From contig NZ_BNJF01000004.1 of NCBI RefSeq assembly GCF_016587355.1, forward strand, positions 372,001 through 436,000: 64,000 bases of DNA. The letters run 5' to 3'. Below the pieces are notes generated by a model. That model was not told the DNA's origin, did not search any database, and saw only the letters and a list, made by a program, of their open reading frames with translations. Position numbers and translations under genes: made by a program. The stretch comes from Ktedonospora formicarum. GTDB taxonomy: Bacteria; Chloroflexota; Ktedonobacteria; Ktedonobacterales; Ktedonobacteraceae. Below, piece by piece: positions 54,924-63,101 of the stretch (the stretch's first letter is position 1; each line of letters starts with the position of its first letter).

Positions 54924-55757
54924 TCAGGCAAAAGCATAGCCTGCTTGCTCATGATAGAAGTCATCGATCTGTTGAGCAAGGCGTGTAGGAGTCATGCCAG
55001 AAAAGGCTTTCATGTCGTGAATCAAATGAGACTGGTCAGTGAAGTTAAGAGCAGCTGCCACATCAATCAGCCGTGCAAAGCGCCTGGTTTTAATGAGGTG
55101 GATCGCTGCATTAAAGCGCTTTACCCGAAGATACGCCTGGGGGGTTAGACCCACCGCCTGTGTGAAGCGCCTTTCAAACTGGCGTTCAGAGAGATGGAAC
55201 GTGTTCAGCAAGTCTTTGACATGCAGCGAACCAATGTGTGCGTGGATCAAACGGAGGCTTTCTTCCACGAGCATATCTCGCGGTTTCTCCTGCTTGAGCA
55301 GAACCACCAAGAAACTGGTGAGAAGCGCCATCTGTTCCTGCCCGCTCCGGGCTTCCATCAATTGATTTGCCAAATCGAGAGCCCCGTACTCCTGAGGGCC
55401 TATCCATCCGGGAGCAAGATGCGAGGCATTGATTCCAAAGAGGTTTTTGAGGGCGGAAGGCTTGAAAATCACATGCACCGTTATGAAAGCTGTTTTTTTG
55501 TATATCATGACGCTGGGCTCGATCACGGGTCCAGAAAGGAAGAGGGGAGGTGGGCAAAAGCTGCGCCCCGAATGGGTGACGATGTGTTCAAGAGCAGCGT
55601 GTCCCTTATTGTGATGAAAGACCATTCCTGGCGCACCAGTGGGAGAGACGTTAATGGTCACAGCTTCCTCACCACGATAGTCGGCGATCCTTACGCACTC
55701 TACCTCGTTTTTGAGGATGGCTGGAGGTGGGAGAATAGCAAAGTGGATCGAGTGCAT
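54924..55757 (-). CDS. AraC-family transcriptional regulator
   Basis: A 277-residue regulator. The N-terminal part (residues 1-150) is a ligand-binding DUF6597-like domain with VRIADYRGEEAVTINVSPTG, FITVHVIFKPSALKNLFGIN. The C-terminal part holds the two AraC helix-turn-helices: VKDLLNTFHLSERQFERRFT, GLTPQAYLRVKRFNAAIHLI and LIDVAAALNFTDQSHLIHDM, KAFSGMTPTRL. It is placed directly before the DHFR-like gene on the same strand, a recurrent pair. Intact; inducer unknown. Confidence 0.9.
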   Translation of the reverse strand: MHSIHFAILPPPAILKNEVECVRIADYRGEEAVTINVSPTGAPGMVFHHNKGHAALEHIVTHSGRSFCPPPLFLSGPVIEPSVMIYKKTAFITVHVIFKPSALKNLFGINASHLAPGWIGPQEYGALDLANQLMEARSGQEQMALLTSFLVVLLKQEKPRDMLVEESLRLIHAHIGSLHVKDLLNTFHLSERQFERRFTQAVGLTPQAYLRVKRFNAAIHLIKTRRFARLIDVAAALNFTDQSHLIHDMKAFSGMTPTRLAQQIDDFYHEQAGYAFA

Positions 55758-56213
55758 ACAACACAGTCCTTCGTTTCATGAAATGACGTATTATCCGATG
55801 GTTCTTTCTCAATCCTTCTTCTTTTGCTTGCCTGCAAAGCAGGTAACAAGGCACTACTTCTGCAAGCGATGGAAACGAAGGGATGAATGAGCATATTCCC
55901 AATCACCCCTTCCCTCATCATACACTCCTAGAGCGTGATTCCTAACAACTCTGCCAGGTCGAGTGTCAGTCTTTCTAGGTCCTGAGCAACTTGGGGCCGC
56001 ATCAGATGACTAAAATCACAACACACCATACCCATGTGAAGACGCCATACCTGTGTGAAACGCAAATTCGCACATTATCAGGATATTGTCAGAGTTGGTT
56101 CAGTTTCAGCAATTACTTATCGCCACATATCCACTTTCGGGGCCATAATATTTTTTCGTACACTTTTCCCCGCTAAGGCTTGAATCTGGAAGAAGAGGAG
56201 AGAATCTCTCCCG
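55758..56213. other. Intergenic region with dispersed repeat copy D
   Basis: Besides the repeat (55845-56095) nothing is recognised; the short minus-strand frames here are not supported. Confidence 0.45.
55845..56095 (-). repeat. Dispersed repeat with conserved 33-codon frame, copy D
   Basis: On the minus strand: MGMVCCDFSHLMRPQVAQDL, ERLTLDLAELLGITL-stop. It is closest to copy B, sharing the upstream stretch with CAGGTATGGCGTCTTCACAT. Confidence 0.7.
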
Positions 56214-56706
56214 CTAAGCTTCTTCCTTACTCTTCCTTACATAGCGGTACAAGGTGGAGCGAGAAATCCCAAGTGTCGAGCAGATTTCCGGGATGGAGTG
56301 ATTGGGGTCAGCAAACAGCCGCCGGACGAGGGCCACTTTGCCATTGGTTGCCAACCTTTTCGGTCTGCCACCAATTCGTCCTCTTGTCCAAGCTGCAGCG
56401 AGACCGGCATTGGTGCGCTCACGAATGAGATCACGTTCAAACTCGGCCAACGCTCCCATCAGATGGAAAATGAGCTTGCCACCTGGCGTCGTATCAAGCT
56501 TTTCTGTTAAGCTGATAAAGTCCACGTCACGATCTTTGGGCATGTTGGGCGTTTCGATGAGATCGCGGAGACTGCGCCACAGCCGGTCAAGTTTCCAGAC
56601 AATCACAGTATCACCTGGTCGCGCGAACGAGAGGAGTTCTTCCAACCCCTCGCGTGATGACGCCGCCTAGCGATCTATGAGCTTGATGCCTCTAGAGGAC
56701 CTATCA
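56214..56706 (-). pseudogene. Small serine recombinase (resolvase/invertase), N-terminally damaged
   Basis: The remaining frame has EELLSFARPGDTVIVWKLDR, LWRSLRDLIE, TPGGKLIFHLMGALAEFERD, LIRERTNAGLAAAWTRGRIG and a C-terminal HTH (SIPEICSTLGISRSTLYRYV). The reading upstream (RSSRGIKLIDR-stop-AASSREGLEELL) contains TAG at 56668. The first 35 residues or so with the catalytic serine are missing. It would be a Tn3-type resolvase or Hin-type invertase of about 190 residues when intact. It cannot act now. Confidence 0.8.
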
Positions 56707-56786
56707 AGTAATGAGGACAGGAAAAAACAAGTCAAATAGGACCAAATGGAAGTGTGGTTAAGTAGGAGTTGTTGCAAGAGCGCACC

Positions 56787-57476
56787 TCACGATCCGCTGT
56801 GCGGAGGCAATAGTCCTTTCTCAAGGGCTTTAGCCACGGCTGCCGCACGCGAATCGACCTCCAGTTTGGTGTAAATACCAGACAGGTAGGACTTCACGGT
56901 GCGCTCCGCTATGCCGAGATGAGCAGCGACCTCTTTGCTGCGCTCTCCTCGTGCGATCGCTTGCAGCACCTCCTGTTCTCGTTCGGTGAGTGTCATTGAG
57001 GTAACGCCTCTCCTGGAAGGCGTGTCAGGGGCTGGCTGAACCTGTGAGGTTTGGGCGAGCAAGCGCGACAAAACCTCTGGTTGCAGGAGCGTTTCTCCAC
57101 GCACGGCGGTGCGAATCGCATCCAACAGTGTTTCCCGGCTGGTATCCTTAAGTAGATACCCGCACGCACCGGCTTGAAGACCTCGCAGCATCAACGAGCC
57201 TTCGTGATAGGTCGTGAGGATCACCAGAGCGATCTGCGGCCATTGGGTGTGGATTTGCTCAATTGCCTGCAACCCATCCAGCCCCGGCATGCGCAGATCC
57301 ATCAAAACCACGTCTGGCTGGATCTCCCCGGCGAGACGTACCGCTACGGTGCCGTCGGAGGCATCGCCCACCAGTTCGATCTCCGGATCGGTTTCCAGGA
57401 TGAAGCGCAATCCTTCGCGCACGATCAGGTGATCATCGGCAATGATGACGCGGATGAGCTTCTTCTCCTGGTTCAT
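56787..57476 (-). CDS. NarL/FixJ-family response regulator
   Basis: A 229-residue regulator. The receiver domain has IIADDHLIVREGL, the phosphorylated aspartate in DVVLMDLRMPGLDGLQAI and the LTTYHEGSL and YLLKDTSRETLL segments. The LuxR-type helix-turn-helix is MTLTEREQEVLQAIARGERS, KEVAAHLGIAERTVKSYLSG. Its ATG overlaps the stop of the histidine kinase by four bases (ATGA), so the two are translationally coupled. It probably controls the divergent ABC exporter at 59344-61818. Confidence 0.95.
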   Translation of the reverse strand: MNQEKKLIRVIIADDHLIVREGLRFILETDPEIELVGDASDGTVAVRLAGEIQPDVVLMDLRMPGLDGLQAIEQIHTQWPQIALVILTTYHEGSLMLRGLQAGACGYLLKDTSRETLLDAIRTAVRGETLLQPEVLSRLLAQTSQVQPAPDTPSRRGVTSMTLTEREQEVLQAIARGERSKEVAAHLGIAERTVKSYLSGIYTKLEVDSRAAAVAKALEKGLLPPHSGS

Positions 57477-58723
57477 GCGGGTTTTCCTGGCCTTTCCACC
57501 GGAAGAAGGAGACGCAGGGTCGTGCCCTCCCCTAGTGCCGTATGCACCACCAACTGACCTCCAAGCAAACGAGCGCGCTCGCGCAGGCCGAGCAGCCCAT
57601 AGTGACCGGGCTTCGAAAGGGATTCGGGATCAAAGCCGATCCCATTGTCTCGCACCTCGATGATCAACTTCTGCTCGTGCTCGGTCACCCAGACCCAGAC
57701 CTGGCTCGCCTGAGCGTGTCGGGCGATGTTCAGCAGTCCTTCGGCAACGCTCCTTCGAATTGACTCCCCCAGTGCCAATGGTATGGAAGAGAAAAGCGCA
57801 AACTGTGTGGTACAGAGAATGCCGGTTGCTTCGGTGAAGCGCAGTGTCTCCTCTTCGAGCGCCTGTCGTAGGTCGGTGGAAGGCATGACCTCAGTGCGCA
57901 GGTCGTCAATGGCGGAGCGCGCAGTGGCCAGCGTGGTTCGTGCCCGCCCCATCGCCTGGGTCACAACCTCTAGCGCTCGCTCCTCGCGCTTGGCTACCAG
58001 ATGGGCTTTGACGGCCTCCAGTTGGAGAAGCAGGCCGGCAAGCCCCTGAGCCAGCGTGTCGTGCAATTCGCGGGCCATACGCTGACGTTCCGTCGTCCTG
58101 GTGAGCTCTTCGATGCGGGTCGCGTCCTCGGCCAGTTGCCGATGCGCCTGTTCTAGTTCGTGCAGGAGCCTCTGCGTCTGCGCGCGCACGAGCGTCTGCT
58201 GGAGAGCATAACCGATTACGAGGATAAAAACAGGCAGGGCGTACGCCAATGCTATAGAGAACGGGACGGAGCGGGACGTAAGGAATGGGACGACTTTTCC
58301 TCCAAAAGTCCGATTGAGGTTCATGCTGAAGAGGAGCAAGCAGGCGAACCCTTCTAGCAGGATCATGCGGATCGAGAGAACCTGGCTGGCTATTTCTCCG
58401 ACCAGGGTGAGATAGAGGAAGAACGTTACCGTGAAATCATGCGCTATGGCACTGATGAGGATGATCAGCAGCGTCTGAATGGCCAGGTAGCACCCGCGCC
58501 ACCAGACCGAATCAGATGCGCGGGAACTGTTGATCCCATACAGGCTCCAGTGCAGCATCATCAGGAGCGTGAACAGCAAAAACCTACCGGGGACGGTCTG
58601 TTCGCTCAAGATTCCCTCCCCAAAGACTCCCCATACATAGATCAGGCTGATCCACAGGAGCAAGAGCCACCGAAAAGGGTGTGTGTTCCGCAGATGGGCA
58701 TGGAGATGGCGGAGTAATTGCAT
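57473..58723 (-). CDS. Sensor histidine kinase (HisKA_3/NarX-like)
   Basis: A 416-residue membrane kinase. About six hydrophobic segments in the first 190 residues (WLLLLWISLIYVWGVF, LLFTLLMMLHWSLYGI, TLLIILISAIAHDF) form the sensor. They are followed by a coiled linker and the HisKA_3 box with the phosphorylated histidine in RMARELHDTLAQGLAGLLLQ. The ATP-binding part is IARHAQASQVWVWV, VRDNGIGFD and GLLGLRERARLLGGQLVVHT. Start ATG 58723 is chosen as the first methionine before the membrane part; its ribosome site is weak and the frame is open to 58846. No extracytoplasmic sensor domain is present, so it probably senses the membrane state or a membrane partner. Confidence 0.92.
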   Translation of the reverse strand: MQLLRHLHAHLRNTHPFRWLLLLWISLIYVWGVFGEGILSEQTVPGRFLLFTLLMMLHWSLYGINSSRASDSVWWRGCYLAIQTLLIILISAIAHDFTVTFFLYLTLVGEIASQVLSIRMILLEGFACLLLFSMNLNRTFGGKVVPFLTSRSVPFSIALAYALPVFILVIGYALQQTLVRAQTQRLLHELEQAHRQLAEDATRIEELTRTTERQRMARELHDTLAQGLAGLLLQLEAVKAHLVAKREERALEVVTQAMGRARTTLATARSAIDDLRTEVMPSTDLRQALEEETLRFTEATGILCTTQFALFSSIPLALGESIRRSVAEGLLNIARHAQASQVWVWVTEHEQKLIIEVRDNGIGFDPESLSKPGHYGLLGLRERARLLGGQLVVHTALGEGTTLRLLLPVERPGKPA

Positions 58724-59343
58724 AGAATACGTTTTGTCTTTCTTCCATAATTGAGCAGTTGAGGTGCTGTCCCTGCTCCGAGAGAGCAAGTCAAACTGCG
58801 CTGCCAGTTCCGCCCTGCCAGTATAGCATGTCAGGTGATGGTGCAAAAGCGTCCAAACGGACCGTGTACGAACGTACGAGGGAAAACGCCCCGAATGGAC
58901 GAAGACGGTTCCCCTGCCTATCCTCTACAATGGAACGGAGCTCAGTTACCTGAACAACCGTAGCAGGCACACTGCCAGAGACGCGGAACTGCCTGGAGAT
59001 TGATCCTTTGCTCGTGGGCATCGGCATCATTTTGATACGGCGATCACCAAGCCGTGGAGACTGGCAAAAAAGATGGAGCGGTTCCACTGTGGCATGTCGC
59101 GCTTTGTTGGCTCAACCTTTGTTCTGCGCGGTAGTGAGCGAAGTCTTCCCGGCTGTCCCTGCCAGACGCTCGCTCCTGGTCAGCGTGCCGTTGCCTCAAC
59201 TGGATCTGGTTCGACCAGTCCTGCGCTTTTCATGGGAATGATCTTGCTGAGCGGTTTCTCTCTGGTCTTTTGGGTCGAGACAGCCCAGACCTGGCTCGTT
59301 CGCAAGCTGTGTTGTCTCACTCTCACATCTCTACGGAGGTCGT
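58724..59343. other. Divergent promoter region of the two-component system and ABC operon
   Basis: About 600 bp without a supported gene. A 93-codon plus-strand frame ending at 59354 has one hydrophobic patch but no start site. The palindrome-like CGTGTACGAACGTACGAG near 58860 is a possible regulator site. Confidence 0.4.
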
Positions 59344-60057
59344 ATGATGTTTGATCGTTTGCGCTATGAACTGCGCTTGCTCGGCAAGCCAGTTTTTCTC
59401 ACCCCTCTTTTGGTGGTGATTGGCTTTGCTCTGTTTCTGACGCTGGTCAATCGCAATGTGGACAAGGTGGCCCAGTCGATGGGCGCCAGCCTGGAGGTGT
59501 TGCTGCCAATGGCTGCTGGCGTGGTGGTAGCAACCATCGCAACGTATGACCGGGCGCTTGAATTGCACTTGACGATGCCACGCCCCTACCACCGCACCGC
59601 GACGATGCGTTTTCTCTTCATCGTCCTCTGGAGCGCCCTGGTCTCGCTGCTGACCAGTTATCTGCTCTACGTTTTCAACTTCTGGCGTCTGCCCACACAG
59701 ATCGCCCAGTGGAGCCAGCCCTGGCAATTTCTCACCTGGCAGATGACCTGGCTCTCTTCAACGTTCTGGCTGGTCTCTCTCGGTCTGGTACTCTCGCTGC
59801 TGCTCCGCAGCCGCTCGGCTAGCGGGATACTGATCTGCGTTGTCTCCGTCGCCGAACTGCTCTTCCACCAGGCAATAGATCAGGACCCCTTGTATCATCC
59901 GGTCTATCTGTTTCCATTGACGTACTCACCTGATGCCAGCTACTGGCTCACGAATCGCCTGGAACTGCTTGGCACGGCAGCGGCCCTGCTCATGCTCGCC
60001 TGGTTCCTTTTGCGTCTACCAGAACGATTGCTCTCGCACGCTCCGGGCGAGGAATAA
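59344..60057 (+). CDS. ABC transporter permease-like membrane protein 1
   Basis: A 237-residue membrane protein with six hydrophobic segments: PLLVVIGFALFLTLV, VLLPMAAGVVVATIA, MRFLFIVLWSALVSLLTSYL, TFWLVSLGLVLSLLL, SGILICVVSVAELLF and GTAAALLMLAWFLL. The size and layout fit an ABC-2-type half permease of an exporter. GGAGG precedes the tandem ATG by four to seven bases. It is the first gene of a three-gene operon ending with the ATPase and divergent from the two-component system. No close family name can be given. Confidence 0.75.
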   Translation: MMFDRLRYELRLLGKPVFLTPLLVVIGFALFLTLVNRNVDKVAQSMGASLEVLLPMAAGVVVATIATYDRALELHLTMPRPYHRTATMRFLFIVLWSALVSLLTSYLLYVFNFWRLPTQIAQWSQPWQFLTWQMTWLSSTFWLVSLGLVLSLLLRSRSASGILICVVSVAELLFHQAIDQDPLYHPVYLFPLTYSPDASYWLTNRLELLGTAAALLMLAWFLLRLPERLLSHAPGEE

Positions 60058-60080
60058 GTGGAGAAGAGATAAAGAGGGAA

Positions 60081-60875
60081 ATGAAAGGAATGTATATATC
60101 TATGAACCTATTCAAAATCATGTGGGGAGCACTGCGTTATGAGTTTCTGATGCAGATCCGACGTCCCACGCTCTGGTTGGTATTTCTTGGCTTTGCGCTT
60201 TTCTTCACCAACCAATCGACCCTGAGGGATCTCACCGCTGAGTCTCTGCCACCGCTGCAACTGGCAGCACTCCTGGCGCTACTGACCAACTGGCTGGCCC
60301 CGCTGGGCGTTGGCATCTTTCTGTCCGACCGCCTGTCACGCGACCAGCGAACCAAGGTTGATGAGCTCTTGAATACGCTGCCCAGCACGTTACATCTGCG
60401 CGTGCTCAGCAAATACCTGGGAGCCACACTGGCAACGCTGACCCCAGCTTTCCTGCTGTACTTGCTGATCCTGGGCTTGGCGGTCTGGCAGACCGGCAAC
60501 TTCCTGCTGATACCCCTGGGCTTGTTCTGTTATGTGGTGATTGTCCTGCCTGGTATGTTCTGTGTTGCAGCCTTCTCGATCGCCTGTCCCGCGGTGATCT
60601 GGGTTCCGCTCTACCAGTTCTTTTTCTTTGGCTACTGGTATTGGGGCAATTTGTTGAGCCCATCCTTCGGCCTGCCCACGCTCAACGGGACGGTCCTGAC
60701 TCCCATCGGCAGCATGATCGGCATGAGCTTCTTTGGCATCCCATCCTATCGTGGAGTTGTTGGACCGTACCCTGCCATAAACGGTGTGGTCAGTATCCTG
60801 GCGCTGCTCGGCCTCGCTGTTCTGGTTCTCGTGGCGCTTTCCCAATTTCTCAGATGGAGACAGGCCCTGATGTAA
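60081..60875 (+). CDS. ABC transporter permease-like membrane protein 2
   Basis: A 264-residue membrane protein with six hydrophobic segments (PTLWLVFLGFALFF, LAALLALLTNWLAPLGVGIF, LTPAFLLYLLILGLAVW, FCYVVIVLPGMFCVAAFSI, FFFGYWYWGNLL, VVSILALLGLAVLVLVAL). The cytoplasmic loop SDRLSRDQRTKVDELLNTLP is typical of ABC-2-like permeases that handle peptides or lipids. ATG 60081 follows GAGGG; a second in-frame ATG at 60102 is possible. It is 23 bp after permease 1 and 52 bp before the ATPase, so the two permeases probably form a heterodimer. Confidence 0.78.
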   Translation: MKGMYISMNLFKIMWGALRYEFLMQIRRPTLWLVFLGFALFFTNQSTLRDLTAESLPPLQLAALLALLTNWLAPLGVGIFLSDRLSRDQRTKVDELLNTLPSTLHLRVLSKYLGATLATLTPAFLLYLLILGLAVWQTGNFLLIPLGLFCYVVIVLPGMFCVAAFSIACPAVIWVPLYQFFFFGYWYWGNLLSPSFGLPTLNGTVLTPIGSMIGMSFFGIPSYRGVVGPYPAINGVVSILALLGLAVLVLVALSQFLRWRQALM

Positions 60876-60927
60876 GACAAACTTCTTATCAAGGTTCTTG
60901 ATCCGTTTTCAAAAGGAGTGAAAAGCG

Positions 60928-61818
60928 ATGCAAATCACGATCAGTCATCTCAATAAAGTCTATCGTGGCGATATTCAGGCCCTGACCGATGTGAATCTGG
61001 TGTTCCACAATGGGATGTTTGGCCTGTTGGGGCCCAACGGTGCAGGCAAAACGACCTTAATGCGCATTCTGGCTGGTATCCTGCGCCCGACGAGCGGCAC
61101 CATCCAGGTGGGAGAGCACAATGCGGAGTCCGAACGCGGGCGCCCGGCGATCAAGCGTCTTCTGGGCTATCTGCCCCAGGACCTGGGTGTCTACCCGGAT
61201 CTGAGTGCACGCGAATTTCTCGATTATGTCGGCATCCTCAAGGGCCTCGATGAGCGCAAGACGCGAAAGCATCGCATCGATGAAGTCCTGGAACTCGTCT
61301 CGCTTTCCACCGTCGCTAATCGCAAGCTCAAGACCTTTTCCGGTGGCATGAAGCGTCGCGTGGGCATCGCCCAGGCCCTGCTCAATGATCCCAAACTGCT
61401 GATCGTCGATGAGCCGACGGTGGGCCTTGATCCAGAAGAGCGTATTCGCTTCCGCAATCTGCTCTCGGACCTGGGAGGAGATCGCATCGTGCTGCTCTCT
61501 ACGCACATCGTTGAAGATATTGCCCAGACCTGCCGCTCACTGGCGATTATGAACAAAGGTCACATCACCTTCCAGGGGAGCACCATCGAGCTGGCCAACG
61601 CAGCGCGTCGCAGGGTTTGGATGGTTACGACTAGCGGCCCCAAGCCAGAGGGAGACATCACGGTGGTTTCCACCATGAATATGGGTGCGACTGTGCAGTA
61701 TCGCGTGGTTGGTGAACTGACCAATCCGGGGGCGATCCCCGTCGAGCCGAGCCTAGAAGATAGTTACGTTTGGCTCATGCGCGAGAAACGTACACCAGCG
61801 CTGTCGGGATCGCGATGA
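60928..61818 (+). CDS. ABC transporter ATP-binding protein
   Basis: A 296-residue ATPase. Walker A is LLGPNGAGKTTLMRIL, the Q loop GYLPQDLGVYPDL, the signature TFSGGMKRRVGIAQALL, Walker B LLIVDEPTVGLDPEER and the switch histidine in LLSTHIVEDI. The C-terminal extension (about residues 215-296) is a small beta-rich domain as in ABC-2 exporters of the NatA/CcmA kind. Start ATG 60928 follows GGAG. It drives the two membrane proteins encoded before it. Export of a lantibiotic-like peptide, lipid or drug is plausible given control by a NarL-type system. Confidence 0.95.
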   Translation: MQITISHLNKVYRGDIQALTDVNLVFHNGMFGLLGPNGAGKTTLMRILAGILRPTSGTIQVGEHNAESERGRPAIKRLLGYLPQDLGVYPDLSAREFLDYVGILKGLDERKTRKHRIDEVLELVSLSTVANRKLKTFSGGMKRRVGIAQALLNDPKLLIVDEPTVGLDPEERIRFRNLLSDLGGDRIVLLSTHIVEDIAQTCRSLAIMNKGHITFQGSTIELANAARRRVWMVTTSGPKPEGDITVVSTMNMGATVQYRVVGELTNPGAIPVEPSLEDSYVWLMREKRTPALSGSR

Positions 61819-61942
61819 GGGAAGCCCCGTCTCCTGGGCTTTCTTCTCTCTTAAATCCCACCTGATCTGCTTGCTTGTGAAGAGGAAAGAACGGTCCAGG
61901 CAAACAGATCGCTCCACGCATCATCGAGCAAGAAAAAAACGG

Positions 61943-61974
61943 CCTCCTGGACAGTGAGAGGGCATTCCAGGAGG
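61943..61974. repeat. 9-bp inverted repeat before the transposase remnant
   Basis: CCTCCTGGA (61943-61951) and TCCAGGAGG (61966-61974) enclose 14 nt. It could be the end of the ABC transcript (no T-run) or an end of the inserted transposase derivative. Confidence 0.4.
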
Positions 61975-61992
61975 TGAGATGGGAGAAAACAA

Positions 61993-62379
61993 ATGCAGCC
62001 ATCGTATTGGCGGCCGCCAGTGGAACTTTCCGTACAGGAAGAACAGATTGTAGCACGGATCCGACGTACGAAATTGTTTGTGCTGAAAGAGCAAGGTGTG
62101 CAGATCGATGAACATGGGCAAGCACATCTCATCAAAGGGGTTGCCATAGATCGGCGCATTAGCATCGAAGAGGCATTATTCATCGAATTGCGAGAGCGTC
62201 AACAAACCTTGCAGGGACGAAACGATCTGCGTGAACGGGTCGCGGTGGAACATAGTCTGGTCCATGTTGGTCGATGGCAGGGACGACGTGCGCGGTATCG
62301 AGGCATCTACAAGAATCTGTTTGATCTGCGCCGCTGCGCCGTTGTCCACAACTTGCATGTTCTGGTGGAAGGGAGATGA
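61993..62379 (+). pseudogene. Transposase with internal deletion
   Basis: A 128-residue frame. The start YWRPPVELSVQEEQIVARIR resembles the N-terminus and the end (RERVAVEHSLVHVGRWQGRR, ARYRGIYKNLFDLRRCAVVH) the C-terminus of an IS1182/IS4-like DDE transposase. The catalytic middle, normally over 200 residues, is missing. The frame is kept, with GGGAG before ATG 61993, so a short protein with possible DNA-binding N-terminus could be made. It overlaps the next gene by four bases (ATGA). Confidence 0.65.
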
Positions 62380-63101
62380 ATGTGGATCAGTCAAAGCCAG
62401 TAGAGGATACAACCTGGTGGTTTTTTTTCAGCATGGTTTTCTTTCTGCTTGCTGTCTGCTTTTTGCTTTGGGGGAGTTGGGCAAAGCCTCCATGGATGAG
62501 CATCAGCGTTGCAAATGGTGACGTCGCACTGCTCTCTGCCGGATTTACGTACCTTTTTTTATGTTTTCTTCGTATCAAGTCAAGAGTCGCAAAATGCATA
62601 TTTGGCTTCTTATGGTTGCTCTTTTTACCAAATGTCGCGTATTTGTTCACCGATCTGGGACATCTTCCTGCTCAATGGAATCAGACGGCGACTGCTTCTG
62701 GACGCATGTTGCTCCTGGTGCAGTATCTTCTGCTGGAATGGTTCGCAATCATCATGTTCCTGTATACATTGCTCCCATTTGAGAAAATGATCGATCAGCT
62801 ATCCGCTTTCAAAAAGCGAAAAGTTCTTTGGTTGATCCTTAGTAATTTCTTTGTTGCTTATGGCACAGTCCTGGGGAGATTTGAACACATCAATTCCTGG
62901 ATACTCTTTATCAATCCGCTCACCGTGCTGCGATCAGCGATGCATATGTTCGTGTCTTTTGATCTCCTGGGACTGACCATTTTCTTTGGTCTCCTCTTCA
63001 ACTGCATCTCTTTCCTTTGGAGAACGATGAAACACAGGACACGGGAAACGAAGCTGTCACCAGGAGCAATGGAAGCCCATCAAGAGACGACTGGAGGGTA
63101 G
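62376..63101 (+). CDS. DUF1361 integral membrane protein
   Basis: A 241-residue protein with about six helices: TTWWFFFSMVFFLLAVCFLL, DVALLSAGFTYLFLCFL, CIFGFLWLLFLPNVAYLF, LEWFAIIMFLYTLLPF, LILSNFFVAYGTVLGRFEHI and LTIFFGLLFNCISFLW. The pairs FLPNVAYLFTDLGHL and GRFEHINSWILFINPL are the conserved parts of DUF1361. Function is unknown for the family. Start ATG 62376 follows GGAAGGGAG. The stop codon TAG (63099-63101) is formed by the terminal repeat of the IS6 element starting at 63096, so the natural C-terminus may have been slightly different. Confidence 0.85.
   Translation: MNVDQSKPVEDTTWWFFFSMVFFLLAVCFLLWGSWAKPPWMSISVANGDVALLSAGFTYLFLCFLRIKSRVAKCIFGFLWLLFLPNVAYLFTDLGHLPAQWNQTATASGRMLLLVQYLLLEWFAIIMFLYTLLPFEKMIDQLSAFKKRKVLWLILSNFFVAYGTVLGRFEHINSWILFINPLTVLRSAMHMFVSFDLLGLTIFFGLLFNCISFLWRTMKHRTRETKLSPGAMEAHQETTGG

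Noticed and set aside
48058..56095. CRISPR-like array from the regularly recurring repeats
   Set aside because: Units are about 250 bp and 1.7-3.3 kb apart with genes between them; no short repeats with spacers exist.
58791..59087. A 98-codon minus-strand frame upstream of the kinase
   Set aside because: No ribosome site and not protein-like; it falls in the shared promoter region.
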